Source: Algoriphagus hitonicola
GTDB lineage: Bacteria > Bacteroidota > Bacteroidia > Cytophagales > Cyclobacteriaceae
Assembly (NCBI RefSeq): GCF_900113375.1
Contig: NZ_FOPC01000011.1
Span: 68,530 to 132,529 of the forward strand
DNA: 64,000 nt
Reading direction: 5' to 3'
A program made the position numbers and the translations under genes. The notes under the pieces were generated by a model. The model worked only from the letters and a program-made list of their open reading frames with translations, was not told the origin of the DNA and made no database searches. This document shows, one piece after another, positions 17,844 to 26,321 of the stretch (position 1 is the first letter of the stretch; every line of letters starts with the position of its first letter).

Positions 17844-17878
17844 AAAAAACCTCGAAGATCCAATCCTCGAGGTTTTTT
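17844..17878 (-). terminator. Terminator of the PEGA gene
   Basis: AAAAAACCTCGA pairs with TCGAGGTTTTTT around an 11-nt loop. It lies 19 bp beyond the stop of the minus-strand gene at 17897 and could work in both directions. Confidence 0.8.
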
Positions 17879-17896
17879 GTTTTGATAGGCATTGAT

Positions 17897-19240
17897 TTAC
17901 TGCAATCGTGCCTGAATCTCTTCGACAAGACCCTGATATTTGATCATGATTCGTGACCAATCCCGGAAGAGTTCATCATCCTTCACCGTGATGACTTCCT
18001 TAGTCCGGTTAGGATCATTGAGCTCGGCAGCCTGACTGACCAATTTGACGGAATAAGCCAATTCATCGGAATTTCCTCCGGAACTGACAATCACCCGAGT
18101 TCGGATCACGGCAGAATTGAAATTCTCCACTTGCCATGAAGTGGTCAGATATCCGGTATTGTAATCCACCGTTTCTAAAATATCAAAATAACGGGTAACA
18201 ATAGAAGACAAAATTCTCCAAGCTTCTTCGCCGGAATAGGCAGTGTCCACAGGAACGGTTATCCGCACATTGGCAAGGTCGGATGAAACTGAATTGTCAT
18301 AGGCCTGATCCCGCGCCATTTCGATTGTTTCAGTTACTGGAGGAGTATTTCGATCTGCCTGATTGCAGTAATCTTTGTAATACTTGACGAATCCATCTTT
18401 GGATACGACCACGGAAATACATCGTCCATTCGGAACTTTCAAATCGTATGCCCCGATTCCCACACGTTGTCCAGCGATTTCAATAGCCGCATCATTAGGA
18501 ACAGTATTTAACTTGACCAATCGCTCATCCAAAACAGCGGATTCACGAATGGGGGGTTCAGGGTCAATTCCCGGCTTGTTGCAAAATACCCGGGTATATT
18601 CTACAAAACCTTCCTTATTTACCGTGACCGTGACACAATCTCCATTGGGTACAGAAACATCCTGATTCCCTTTTCCCATGAGTACGCCGTTTAAGCTGAC
18701 TTCTCCATCAGCAGGCTGAACCTCCAGTCGAACTTGTCGATCTTTCAATTCGAAGAACTCACGAATCGGAGGAGTTTCTCGCTCGGGAGAATTGTAATAG
18801 GTTTTGGTGACAGGGGCAAAGCCTGATTTTTTGATTTCTAAAGTCGCCGATCGATCTTTGGGGATATTCATGAAAATGGCTTTGCTGCCGATTTTTCGTC
18901 CATCGACAAAAATCTCCGCATCAAAGGGTTCCACGCTGATATCGACCCGACGAGTGTCCAAAGCCACCCGCTGATCTTTGTCCCACTTCAGATCTTTGTT
19001 GTATTCTTTGATTACGGGATCGAATCCAGGCTTGGTGATCTTAATCCGATTTCTGGAATTTTTATCCAGCTTGTACTCGATGCTTCCCGTACCCAATTCT
19101 TGCTTTTCGGAATTGTCATAGTCATTGAGAAGAATAAATTTGGCATCGGTGTGGTTGGCAGTAATTTGGAGTTTTTGGGCTTGGGCATGGAAAATAAACA
19201 GTCCCAGCACCAAGAAGGTGAGTAAATGTCTGTAATTCAT
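17897..19240 (-). CDS. Secreted PEGA-repeat protein
   Basis: 447 residues with a signal peptide (ending FIFHAQA, residue 21). At least three PEGA-like repeats follow: VDISVEPFDAEIFVDGRKIG (about 105-175), VRLEVQPADGEVSLNGVLMG (about 175-245) and VKLNTVPNDAAIEIAGQRVG (about 245-315). Each is followed by a Cys-containing K-(D/E)GFV-Y turn. The last 120 residues form a separate domain (VRITVPVDTAYSGEEAWRIL). PEGA repeats are surface or cell-wall modules. It is the first gene beyond the tRNA-Arg island. Confidence 0.8.
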   Translation of the reverse strand: MNYRHLLTFLVLGLFIFHAQAQKLQITANHTDAKFILLNDYDNSEKQELGTGSIEYKLDKNSRNRIKITKPGFDPVIKEYNKDLKWDKDQRVALDTRRVDISVEPFDAEIFVDGRKIGSKAIFMNIPKDRSATLEIKKSGFAPVTKTYYNSPERETPPIREFFELKDRQVRLEVQPADGEVSLNGVLMGKGNQDVSVPNGDCVTVTVNKEGFVEYTRVFCNKPGIDPEPPIRESAVLDERLVKLNTVPNDAAIEIAGQRVGIGAYDLKVPNGRCISVVVSKDGFVKYYKDYCNQADRNTPPVTETIEMARDQAYDNSVSSDLANVRITVPVDTAYSGEEAWRILSSIVTRYFDILETVDYNTGYLTTSWQVENFNSAVIRTRVIVSSGGNSDELAYSVKLVSQAAELNDPNRTKEVITVKDDELFRDWSRIMIKYQGLVEEIQARLQ

Positions 19241-19334
19241 ATTTTAAGGGTTGGCAATTTCTCTTGCAAGAAATTGAATCTAACCAACTTTTGCAACTCC
19301 TAATAAAAATTGATATAACTAAATCGATTCAGAT

Positions 19335-20405
19335 TTATCTCCAAGTATTCTTCAAAAAGTTCAACCAATTCCCAGACATGACATTTTGGACATCTTCTGC
19401 CGAATACCCCCTTTGCTGAAGTAAATCCGGGATTTTCTGCAAATCGGCGATCGTCTCCAAATCCCAAGGGCATTGCTCAGAGCCAAAAGCGCCATCCAAA
19501 TCCGAACCAATTCCAATGTGATTTGCATTGCCCGCAATCTGACAAATGTGATCCAAATGGTCTAAAACGGTAGAAATTGTAACGTTTCGCTCTTTTGGTG
19601 TACTTTTTCCCCTAATCCAATCCGGACTGAGCATCCAGGCATCAAAAGCTCCTCCAATCACCGCGCCTCTGTCAATCAGGGCCTTGATCATCTCGTCGGA
19701 AAACTGCCGATTGTGGTCCACCAAAGCCCGACAATTGTTATGACTGGCCCAGATAGGCCCCTGAAAAATCTCTAAAGCATCCCAAAAGGCTAAATCGCAA
19801 AGGTGCGTTGCATCTAAAATAATCCCCAACTCATCCATTTTGCGAAGGAGTTCTTTTCCTTTCGCATTCAAAGGAGCTGAGGCATCGGTTCCATGAGCAT
19901 AGCGTCCCGGACCATAATGGGCAGGACCTAATGCACGCAAGCCATACTCGTATGCTTTTTCCAAGTAATCGAGGTTGACAATTGAGTCGGCTCCCTCCAG
20001 GGAGAGGATAAAACCTACAGCCTCTTTACTCTTATCTTCTGCTTTATCCCAAAGGGCTAAATGGGTCTGAAGTTCTTCCCAATTGCAGATCTGCCGCATT
20101 TCTCCCTTTTCGACCATGGCTTGGTACCAAGCTAACTGCCCTTGAGTTTGGGCCCAAGCTTGCTCGGGGGAATGCCAGCCGGGAAGAGAATTACCCGGGG
20201 CGACATAGCGGGCAATTTGAGTGGCGACAACGAGGCCGATATTTCCTTTCCGGAGTTCAGGAAGGGAAACCACTGCATTGCCTCGATCAGGTTTGTCTTT
20301 GAGCCCATTTTCCCGAGCATTGATCTCTGCGACGGGTCGGGTAAGGTCCCGATTCCATTCGAGGGCATTCATACTCAGGTCCAAGTGGGCGTCGAGGGTC
20401 AGCAT
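19335..20405 (-). CDS. Membrane-dipeptidase-like peptidase, family M19
   Basis: 356 residues, no signal peptide. The binuclear zinc site of M19 (renal dipeptidase) is recognisable: His7 and Asp9 in DAHLDLSM, the bridging Glu in LSLEGADS (about 138), His residues in DATHLCDLAFWD and ASHNNCRAL, and GIGSDLDGAFG near the C-terminus. It hydrolyses dipeptides, often with broad specificity including D-amino acids. It lies 3 bp from the methyltransferase gene upstream, in a minus-strand run with the hydrolase and pdxJ. Confidence 0.92.
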   Translation of the reverse strand: MLTLDAHLDLSMNALEWNRDLTRPVAEINARENGLKDKPDRGNAVVSLPELRKGNIGLVVATQIARYVAPGNSLPGWHSPEQAWAQTQGQLAWYQAMVEKGEMRQICNWEELQTHLALWDKAEDKSKEAVGFILSLEGADSIVNLDYLEKAYEYGLRALGPAHYGPGRYAHGTDASAPLNAKGKELLRKMDELGIILDATHLCDLAFWDALEIFQGPIWASHNNCRALVDHNRQFSDEMIKALIDRGAVIGGAFDAWMLSPDWIRGKSTPKERNVTISTVLDHLDHICQIAGNANHIGIGSDLDGAFGSEQCPWDLETIADLQKIPDLLQQRGYSAEDVQNVMSGNWLNFLKNTWR

Positions 20406-20408
20406 GGC

Positions 20409-21119
20409 TTAGAAACTTTGAAGGATAAAAACGGTGGGAATTTTATGCAGATCGATTGGACTTTTCTTCCAGTCTAGAATGGTTTTCGTTTGGATGAGTT
20501 CGTCCGATGCGGTTAGATTTTTTGCTATACAAAGCTTGGTTTGGGAAGAAAGGATTTGGATCAAATCTTCCAGAAGTTGATTGTTACGAAAGGGCGTTTC
20601 CATAAAAATCTGAGCCCGTTTTTCCCGCAGGGACTCTGCTTCCAGTTTTTTCAAAGCAGTAGCCCGCTCTTTTTTATCAATGGGCAAATAGCCGTGAAAG
20701 GCAAAAGACTGACCCGAAAAACCCGAGCCCATCAAGGCCAAAAACATGGAACTGGGACCGGAAAGCGGAACTACCTGAATTCCCCGGGTGTGTGCATGGG
20801 CTACGGCCAGAGCTCCCGGATCAGCGATTCCCGGACAACCTGCTTCGGATAGGATTCCCACATCGGCACCTTTAAACAGCGGCTGAAGGAGTCTGTTGAT
20901 GGATTCTGGCGGAGTGTTTTTGTCGAGGATTTCCATATGGACTTCCTCCAAGTTCACTCCCAGCTTAAGGCTGGAGATATAGCGACGGGCGGTTCTGAGA
21001 TTTTCGACCAGGAAAACTTTTGTATGGGCGATCACCTCCTTGACCTGGGGTGTAATCACCTGTTCGGCGGTATTTTCTGCCAGGACATTGGGGATTAAGA
21101 AAAGCTTTCCTTGGGGCAT
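20409..21119 (-). CDS. RsmI-like tetrapyrrole-methylase family methyltransferase
   Basis: 236 residues. The fold is that of the tetrapyrrole (corrin/porphyrin) methylases: an N-terminal KLFLIPNVLAE strand, VGILSEAGCPGIADPGALAV (the RsmI-like loop), and VPLSGPSSMFLALMGSGF with the SAM-binding GPSS. RsmI 2'-O-methylates C1402 of 16S rRNA, but this is the shorter, divergent paralogue common in Bacteroidota, so I call only the family. It is tightly packed with the neighbouring M19 and hydrolase genes. Confidence 0.85.
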   Translation of the reverse strand: MPQGKLFLIPNVLAENTAEQVITPQVKEVIAHTKVFLVENLRTARRYISSLKLGVNLEEVHMEILDKNTPPESINRLLQPLFKGADVGILSEAGCPGIADPGALAVAHAHTRGIQVVPLSGPSSMFLALMGSGFSGQSFAFHGYLPIDKKERATALKKLEAESLREKRAQIFMETPFRNNQLLEDLIQILSSQTKLCIAKNLTASDELIQTKTILDWKKSPIDLHKIPTVFILQSF

Positions 21120-21136
21120 GGGTTAATTAGGGTAAA

Positions 21137-21895
21137 TTAATTCAAAAATCTCCTTACCTGCTGAATTACCACCTCTGGTTTTTCGGCATGCAGCCAATGT
21201 CCGGCATCGGAAATAAATTCAATCTCATAATTGGGAAAGTGATTTAAAATATCCGGCAAGTCACTTTGTTGGATATAGTTGGAATTGGCACCAGCCAAAA
21301 ATAAAGTAGGCCCTTTATATTTTCCATCTTCGGGTAGGGCTTTACCCACCTCTTCGATGTTTTCCGTGATAACCGGAAGGTTGATTTTCCATACAAATCC
21401 ATTCTCATCTCTTCCCAAGCTTTTGAGTAAAAACTGTCGGATTCCGGGTTCGTGGATATACTTGGAAAGTTGCTCATCGGCTTCTTTCCGGGATTTGATT
21501 TCCGCAAGGGCAATGGAATTCAGCCCTTCTAAAATCGTCTGATGATGAACCGAATAATAGCGTGGAGCAATATCGGCTACGATCAGCTTTTCTACCCGAT
21601 CCGGGTAGCGAATGGCAAAATTCATGGCGGTTTTTCCTCCCATGGAATGGCCCATCAGAAACACATCACTTAATCCCTCTTGATCGAGTAATTCTTTTAA
21701 ATCCTCAACCATGACTCGATAATTCCATTCTTCTGCATGCGGAGAATCCCCATGGTTTCTTTGATCCACTAGGTAAAGTGTGAAGTCTTTTTCTAGCTCA
21801 CGAGCGATGGAAAACCAATTGTCTGCCGAACCAAAAAGTCCATGTAGGATAATAAGCGGTTGGCCGGAGCCGGTTTTTCTAAAATTCAGTTTCAA
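21137..21895 (-). CDS. Alpha/beta hydrolase (YbfF-like esterase)
   Basis: 252 residues, cytoplasmic. The oxyanion motif is LHGLFGSADNW, the nucleophile elbow is GHSMGG (Ser near residue 94), and the catalytic His is in DAGHWLHAEKPE near the C-terminus. It matches the YbfF-type acyl-CoA/carboxyl esterases by length and by the DQRNHGDSPH segment. It is co-directional with pdxJ upstream (26 bp gap). Confidence 0.9.
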   Translation of the reverse strand: MKLNFRKTGSGQPLIILHGLFGSADNWFSIARELEKDFTLYLVDQRNHGDSPHAEEWNYRVMVEDLKELLDQEGLSDVFLMGHSMGGKTAMNFAIRYPDRVEKLIVADIAPRYYSVHHQTILEGLNSIALAEIKSRKEADEQLSKYIHEPGIRQFLLKSLGRDENGFVWKINLPVITENIEEVGKALPEDGKYKGPTLFLAGANSNYIQQSDLPDILNHFPNYEIEFISDAGHWLHAEKPEVVIQQVRRFLN

Positions 21896-21921
21896 ACCTA
21901 TTAACTTTTAACGTTTAATAA

Positions 21922-22644
21922 TTAACTATTCTCTTCTAGCCTCCTCCTGTACATCTGAATGGTATTTTCCAGACCATAATAAAGCGCATCGCAGACGAGC
22001 GCATGGCCAATGGAAACCTCATCCAAAAATGGAATTTTATGCTTCAAAAAAGCCAGATTCTGCAAATCCAAATCGTGTCCAGCATTCAATCCTAGCCCAA
22101 GTTCTTTTGCGATTTGGGCCACTTCCACATAGGGAGCTACAGCTTTTTCTCGGTCTATCAGATAGTGAGAAGCATAAGGTTCTGTATAAAGCTCTACGCG
22201 GTCCGTACCGGTGAGTTGGGCTGGTTCGAAATATTTTGCCTGCGGATTGATGAAAATAGAAACCCGACAGCCGGATTCTTTAAGTTCGGCCACGATGTCT
22301 TTCAGCATACTCTGATGAGTGATGGTGTCCCAGCCAGTATTGGAAGTGATGGCATCTGGCGGATCAGGGACCAGGGTCGCTTGTGCGGGTTTTACCTTTT
22401 TCACCAATTCCATGTAGCGCTTGTCCGGATAGCCTTCGATATTGAATTCAGTGGTTACCACCTCAGCCAAATCCAGCACATCCTGATAGCGAATATGCCG
22501 CTCATCGGGTCGGGGATGGACAGTGATTCCTTCTGCGCCAAAGCGTTCGGCATCTTGTGCCACGAGAACTACATTGGGGTTATTTGCTCCCCGGGCATTG
22601 CGCAGGGTCGCAATCTTATTGATATTTACACTCAGCTTGGTCAT
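21922..22644 (-). CDS. pdxJ: Pyridoxine 5'-phosphate synthase
   Basis: 240 residues from MTKLSVNINKIATLRNARG. PdxJ joins 1-deoxyxylulose 5-phosphate with 3-amino-2-oxopropyl phosphate in the last step of the DXP-dependent vitamin B6 pathway. Key motifs are GITVHPRPDERHIR, FNIEGYPDKRYM, GCRVSIFINPQ and LNAGHDLDLQNL, with the phosphate-binding SIGHALV near the end. A longer frame would start at 22707, but the 21 extra residues look like leader, and a TAnnTTTG box lies at 22680-22687 just above the chosen start. Confidence 0.95.
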   Translation of the reverse strand: MTKLSVNINKIATLRNARGANNPNVVLVAQDAERFGAEGITVHPRPDERHIRYQDVLDLAEVVTTEFNIEGYPDKRYMELVKKVKPAQATLVPDPPDAITSNTGWDTITHQSMLKDIVAELKESGCRVSIFINPQAKYFEPAQLTGTDRVELYTEPYASHYLIDREKAVAPYVEVAQIAKELGLGLNAGHDLDLQNLAFLKHKIPFLDEVSIGHALVCDALYYGLENTIQMYRRRLEENS

Positions 22645-22662
22645 ATCGCGTTCTAAAAAGGG

Positions 22663-22687
22663 TATTTTTGCAGTGAAAACAAAGTTA
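22663..22687. promoter_or_regulatory. Divergent -7 boxes for pdxJ and the YqeY operon
   Basis: TATTTTTG at 22663-22670 on the plus strand matches the Bacteroidota TAnnTTTG box and would start the YqeY-CvpA-pabA transcript. TAACTTTG on the minus strand at 22680-22687 would start pdxJ. The -33 elements are less clear, so spacing is not perfect. Confidence 0.5.
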
Positions 22688-22706
22688 CAACATAATCTAA
22701 CTAGCA

Positions 22707-23159
22707 ATGAGTTTAAAACAAACCATAGAATCTGAAATTAAATCGGCGATGATCGCCAAAGACAAGACTCGTTTGACAGCCTTGCGAGCGGTTAAATCCC
22801 TGATTTTGTTAGAAGAAACCAAAGGAGGAGTAAAAGGGGAAATTTCTGCTGATGACGAGATGAAGCTGCTCACCAAAGCTGCAAAACAGCGTAAAGACTC
22901 CGCGGATATCTATGAACAGCAAGGAAGATTTGATTTGCACGAAGTGGAAATGGCAGAGTTGAAAGTGATTCAGGAGTTTTTGCCCAAAGCGCTGACAGAA
23001 GAAGAACTGACGGAAGCCGTAAAAGAAATCATTGCTAAGACCGGCGCAAGCGGACCCAAAGATATGGGAAAGGTGATGGGAGTGGCCTCCAAAGAATTGG
23101 CTGGTAAGGCGGATGGCAAGGCCATTGCGGATAAGGTTAAATCTTTATTGAATAACTAA
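22707..23159 (+). CDS. GatB/YqeY family protein
   Basis: 150 residues. It corresponds to the YqeY family, related to the tail of the amidotransferase subunit GatB: N-terminal LKQTIESEIKSAMIAKDKTR, DEMKLLTKAAKQRKDSADIYEQQGR, ELKVIQEFLPKALTEEEL and GASGPKDMGKVMGVASKELAGKADGKAI (read as two motifs, SGPKDMGKVM and LAGKADGKAI). Its exact role, thought to be tRNA-related, is unproven. It begins a plus-strand operon with CvpA and pabA. Confidence 0.92.
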   Translation: MSLKQTIESEIKSAMIAKDKTRLTALRAVKSLILLEETKGGVKGEISADDEMKLLTKAAKQRKDSADIYEQQGRFDLHEVEMAELKVIQEFLPKALTEEELTEAVKEIIAKTGASGPKDMGKVMGVASKELAGKADGKAIADKVKSLLNN

Positions 23160-23160
23160 G

Positions 23161-23718
23161 TTGGAAACCCAGTCCTTCGTCGATATTATCATCGTTTTGC
23201 TGTTGGCCCTAGGAGCCTATGAAGGATACCGTCAAGGATTTCTTCTGGGAATCTTGGGGCTTATTGGCTTTGTGGTTGCTCTTATTTTGGGCTTTTATTT
23301 TATGGAGCCTGCCGCCACCTGGCTGGGAGACAATGTAGATAACGTCAATCTCTCTTATCCACTGATGGGGTTTTTATTGATTTTTTTCATCAGTCTGATT
23401 TTGATCCGTGTAGTCGGCTGGACTTTGAAAAAACTGATGGATCTGACGATTCTGGGCACTTTTGATTCGATTGCAGGGATAGCTCTGGGGGTGGTGAAAG
23501 CCGGATTTTTTCTGAGTTTGTTTTATTGGTTTGTAAAAGAGTTTGACTTGGATTTTCCAAAAAAATGGGAGCGTCAGTCCGAGTTGATTTCCTACATCGA
23601 ACCGATGGCGCCTTTTGTGATCGATGCGGTAGCGCCGTTTTTTCCTCCGGTTGATTCGACTAAGGGAATCGTGGAGGAATGGGTCGAAAAAGTAAAGGAT
23701 GCTACTATTAATCGATAA
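23161..23718 (+). CDS. CvpA family membrane protein
   Basis: 185 residues. Four hydrophobic helices (about residues 5-22, 28-47, 64-84 and 100-122) with the family's GYRQGFLLGILGLIGFVVAL start and GIALGVVKAGFFLSLFYWF. CvpA proteins act in envelope homeostasis and colicin V export in E. coli. The start is TTG at 23161, one base after the YqeY stop. The 3' end overlaps pabA by 20 bp, so translation is probably coupled. Confidence 0.88.
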   Translation: METQSFVDIIIVLLLALGAYEGYRQGFLLGILGLIGFVVALILGFYFMEPAATWLGDNVDNVNLSYPLMGFLLIFFISLILIRVVGWTLKKLMDLTILGTFDSIAGIALGVVKAGFFLSLFYWFVKEFDLDFPKKWERQSELISYIEPMAPFVIDAVAPFFPPVDSTKGIVEEWVEKVKDATINR

Positions 23719-24301
23719 TTTTGATTCTTTCAGCCATATTTTGGCGGATTTGATTCGGCAGACTGGAGAAGAATTAAAGTTGCTGAGAAATGATTGCTCT
23801 TGGGAGGAAATCCAAGCGCTCGATTTTAAAGGCTTGATCCTTTCTCCGGGACCCGAGACTCCCTCAAAAGCTGGAAATCTGATGAAAATTTTGAAGGAAT
23901 TTCATCAGCAGGTACCAATACTTGGCGTTTGTCTTGGTCATCAAGCAATTGGAGAATTTTTTGGTGCACGCCTAGTCAAAAATCAAAAGCCCACCCATGG
24001 TAAAGTTTATACCGTATATCAATCGAAAAATCATCCTGTTTTAAAGGAAATCCCTGAACATTTTTCTGTGACTCGCTATCATTCCCTGCAGTTGACTGAT
24101 TTGCCCGATTGTTTGGAGCCGGTTTTGAAAACTCAGTCAGGTGAAATCATGGCTTTGGTCCATCGGAATTTGCCGATTTTGGGGATTCAATACCATCCCG
24201 AAGCTTTGCTCACCGAGCATGGATTACAATTGATTCAAAACTGGCTGCATTGGTCAGCTATTTCCAGTATAAAGCCTATATCAACTAAAGAATTTTACTG
24301 A
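23699..24301 (+). CDS. pabA: Anthranilate/aminodeoxychorismate synthase glutaminase subunit
   Basis: 200 residues, class I glutamine amidotransferase. The nucleophile is Cys78 in LGVCLGHQAIG, and the catalytic pair is His166/Glu168 in IQYHPEALL; LSPGPETPSKAGN is the oxyanion strand. It supplies ammonia to the chorismate-using subunit of folate or tryptophan synthesis. With no trp genes nearby I favour the PabA role, but TrpG activity is possible. The ATG overlaps the CvpA gene. Confidence 0.88.
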   Translation: MLLLIDNFDSFSHILADLIRQTGEELKLLRNDCSWEEIQALDFKGLILSPGPETPSKAGNLMKILKEFHQQVPILGVCLGHQAIGEFFGARLVKNQKPTHGKVYTVYQSKNHPVLKEIPEHFSVTRYHSLQLTDLPDCLEPVLKTQSGEIMALVHRNLPILGIQYHPEALLTEHGLQLIQNWLHWSAISSIKPISTKEFY

Positions 24302-24315
24302 AACCGATAAATTAA

Positions 24316-24390
24316 CCGGATAATTTCACTAGTGCAATAGAAAAAATATCCGATAATTTTACTAGTACACTAGGAAAAATATCCGATATT
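24316..24390 (+). repeat. 33-bp tandem repeat upstream of the ATPase gene
   Basis: Two full units and a partial third, with a 33-bp period: CCGGATAATTTCACTAGTGC at 24316, CCGATAATTTTACTAGTACA at 24350 and CCGATATTTG at 24383, joined by A-rich spacers. Each full unit contains the palindrome ACTAGT. It ends 33 bp before the ATPase start codon and may be its operator. Confidence 0.7.
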
Positions 24391-24422
24391 TGATTTCTTG
24401 TCCTAAATCTACCTAAGGAATC

Positions 24423-25634
24423 ATGAGAAGAAAGCTATATCAATCTCTAGATAAGCACCTCACAAAGAAGGAATTTACGGTGCTAACTGGTGCAAGACAA
24501 ACGGGGAAATCCACCCTACTCCATCAATTAAATCAAAAGTGTAAAGAGGAATCGATACCAAGTGTTTTTTTAAACTTAGAAAACAAAGACATTTTGAGGA
24601 GTTTGGACGCAAGTCCATTAAATCTTTTATCTTTTTTTGTACCCTCAGATCAACGAACAATTGTATTTATCGATGAAGTCCAATATTTGACTGACCCGTC
24701 AAATTTTCTAAAGTTACTATATGATGAATACAGGGATCAAATTAAAATTGTGGCTAGTGGGAGTAGTGCCTTCTATTTGGATGAGAAATTTAAAGATTCT
24801 TTAGCGGGTAGGAAAAGAGTATTCCGATTAAACACTTGTGACTTTGAAGATTACCTTTTAATCCAAGGACTTGATGACTTATGGCAGGAAGTATTAAATA
24901 TTCGTAGTGTTTCAAACTATAGAACCACATTTTTGGATAGGCTTTGGGTAGAATGGGAAAGATTTATGATTTATGGAGGCTACCCAAGAGTCGTAATGGA
25001 GCCTGATTTATCCGAAAAGAAAGAGATATTAAAGGAAATCAGAGACTCATTTATCAAAAGGGACATTTTAGAATCTGGGATTAAAAATGAACTTGTTTTT
25101 TACCAACTTTTTAAAATTTTGGCCCAACAGTCTGGACAATTATTGAATATAAATGAACTTTCAAATACCCTGAGGACTCGGTCCGAAACTATTCAAAATT
25201 ACCTTCAGGTATTAACTGTATGTTTTCATATTTCATTAGTTCGACCATTTTTTTCTAATCTTCGAAAAGAATTAGTGAAAATGCCAAAAGTTTATCTTTT
25301 AGACAATGGACTACGAAATAGTCTTATAAACAACTTTCAACCGCTAAAGTCTAGATCGGATCGTGGAGAGCTTTGGGAGCAAACGTTTTTTAAGATACTG
25401 GCAGATAAGAATGATTTGGATGAAATTAGATTTTGGAGAACTGCGGATGGGAAAGAAATTGATTTTGTCCTCCCTGAGTTAGCATCTCCCACAGCACATG
25501 AAGTAAAACTGGATACCAAACAAATAAAAAAGTCCAAATACAAACAGTTTGAGTTAACCTATCCGCAGTTTGAAGTAAAGTATCAAAATTTATTCCCCTG
25601 GTCAGAGGACTTTTTTCGATCAATTGTTGCTTGA
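24423..25634 (+). CDS. AAA ATPase with DUF4143 domain
   Basis: 403 residues. The Walker A motif is GARQTGKSTLL (about residues 22-32), Walker B is TIVFIDEVQYL (about 79), sensor 1 is IKIVASGSS, and a winged-helix plus the DUF4143 nuclease-like fold follow, ending FWRTADGKEIDFVLPE...EVKLD. This large family of stand-alone ATPases is patchily distributed and of unknown role, sometimes linked to toxin-antitoxin-like or defence loci. It stands alone between pabA and lolA, AT-richer than both, suggesting acquisition. A dead relative is at 45405-45585. Confidence 0.9.
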   Translation: MRRKLYQSLDKHLTKKEFTVLTGARQTGKSTLLHQLNQKCKEESIPSVFLNLENKDILRSLDASPLNLLSFFVPSDQRTIVFIDEVQYLTDPSNFLKLLYDEYRDQIKIVASGSSAFYLDEKFKDSLAGRKRVFRLNTCDFEDYLLIQGLDDLWQEVLNIRSVSNYRTTFLDRLWVEWERFMIYGGYPRVVMEPDLSEKKEILKEIRDSFIKRDILESGIKNELVFYQLFKILAQQSGQLLNINELSNTLRTRSETIQNYLQVLTVCFHISLVRPFFSNLRKELVKMPKVYLLDNGLRNSLINNFQPLKSRSDRGELWEQTFFKILADKNDLDEIRFWRTADGKEIDFVLPELASPTAHEVKLDTKQIKKSKYKQFELTYPQFEVKYQNLFPWSEDFFRSIVA

Positions 25635-26288
25635 TCACCTCAAATCAATCACCTCAATACCCGGGTATTTTTTGGCATCGAAAGCAAAATAAGTAGCCGG
25701 AAGATTGGCATTTTGTTTTAGATTTTTAAAAGTATAGGAAAATATTCCCCCTTGGCCATCGAACATTTCCCAACCGAGTAGATCTTTGCTGCTTTTGTCA
25801 ATCATTAATTTAACTTGCTCAAAAGGGGCGCTTGTACTCGTTGCATTGAGCTCCACGACTTGCACGTTTTTGCCCTGATAGACCTTATCTTTTAGAAGTT
25901 TGTAGTCAAACCCGGATTCGTACATCCTGTAGATATTGGAAGGTGTCAATTCCCCTTCCATCTGACTCACATCATTAATGGTGACTTCTTTGTATCCATC
26001 CGCTTGAATGTAAGTCCAGACTGTTTTTCCATCATTGAAGATTTCTTGGTCAGGAAGTTTGAGTCGGTATTGTTCACCTTTAACCGCGATTTCTCCGCTT
26101 TGTCGCTCAGAGCCTCCACTGGCATCCTGAAATGTAAAATCAAATTCAGCGGTAAAGCCATTGAGGCTTCTGAATTTTTGGCTCATTTCGTCCAGGACTT
26201 TTTTGGCCTCAGGCTGCTTTTGAGCTTCTACCGTATGGGCAAAGAAGAAAAAGTGAAATATGCTGATAAATAGCGCAAATTTTTTCAT
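25635..26288 (-). CDS. lolA: LolA-family outer-membrane lipoprotein carrier protein
   Basis: 217 residues with a signal peptide (ending HTVEA, about residue 22). The LolA fold shows as LDEMSQKFRSLNGFTAEFDFTF, SGEIAVKGEQYRLKLPDQEIFNDGKTVWTY (two motifs, KGEQYRL and IFNDGKTVWTY) and a closing strand TYFAFDAKKYPGIEVIDLR. LolA shuttles lipoproteins across the periplasm, important in a genome so rich in lipoproteins. It follows ftsK by 34 bp, a common order in Bacteroidota. Confidence 0.87.
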   Translation of the reverse strand: MKKFALFISIFHFFFFAHTVEAQKQPEAKKVLDEMSQKFRSLNGFTAEFDFTFQDASGGSERQSGEIAVKGEQYRLKLPDQEIFNDGKTVWTYIQADGYKEVTINDVSQMEGELTPSNIYRMYESGFDYKLLKDKVYQGKNVQVVELNATSTSAPFEQVKLMIDKSSKDLLGWEMFDGQGGIFSYTFKNLKQNANLPATYFAFDAKKYPGIEVIDLR

Positions 26289-26321
26289 GAATCTGTAGCC
26301 GCTTGATATTCTACTCGGCTG

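Noticed and set aside
17710..17960. Two minus-strand frames spanning the tRNA-Arg fragment and terminator
   Set aside because: They cross a tRNA copy, a hairpin insert and a terminator; the translated sequence has no protein-like pattern.
17897..19240. Cargo of the tRNA-Arg island
   Set aside because: It lies outside the last tRNA-Arg copy and has core-like base composition.
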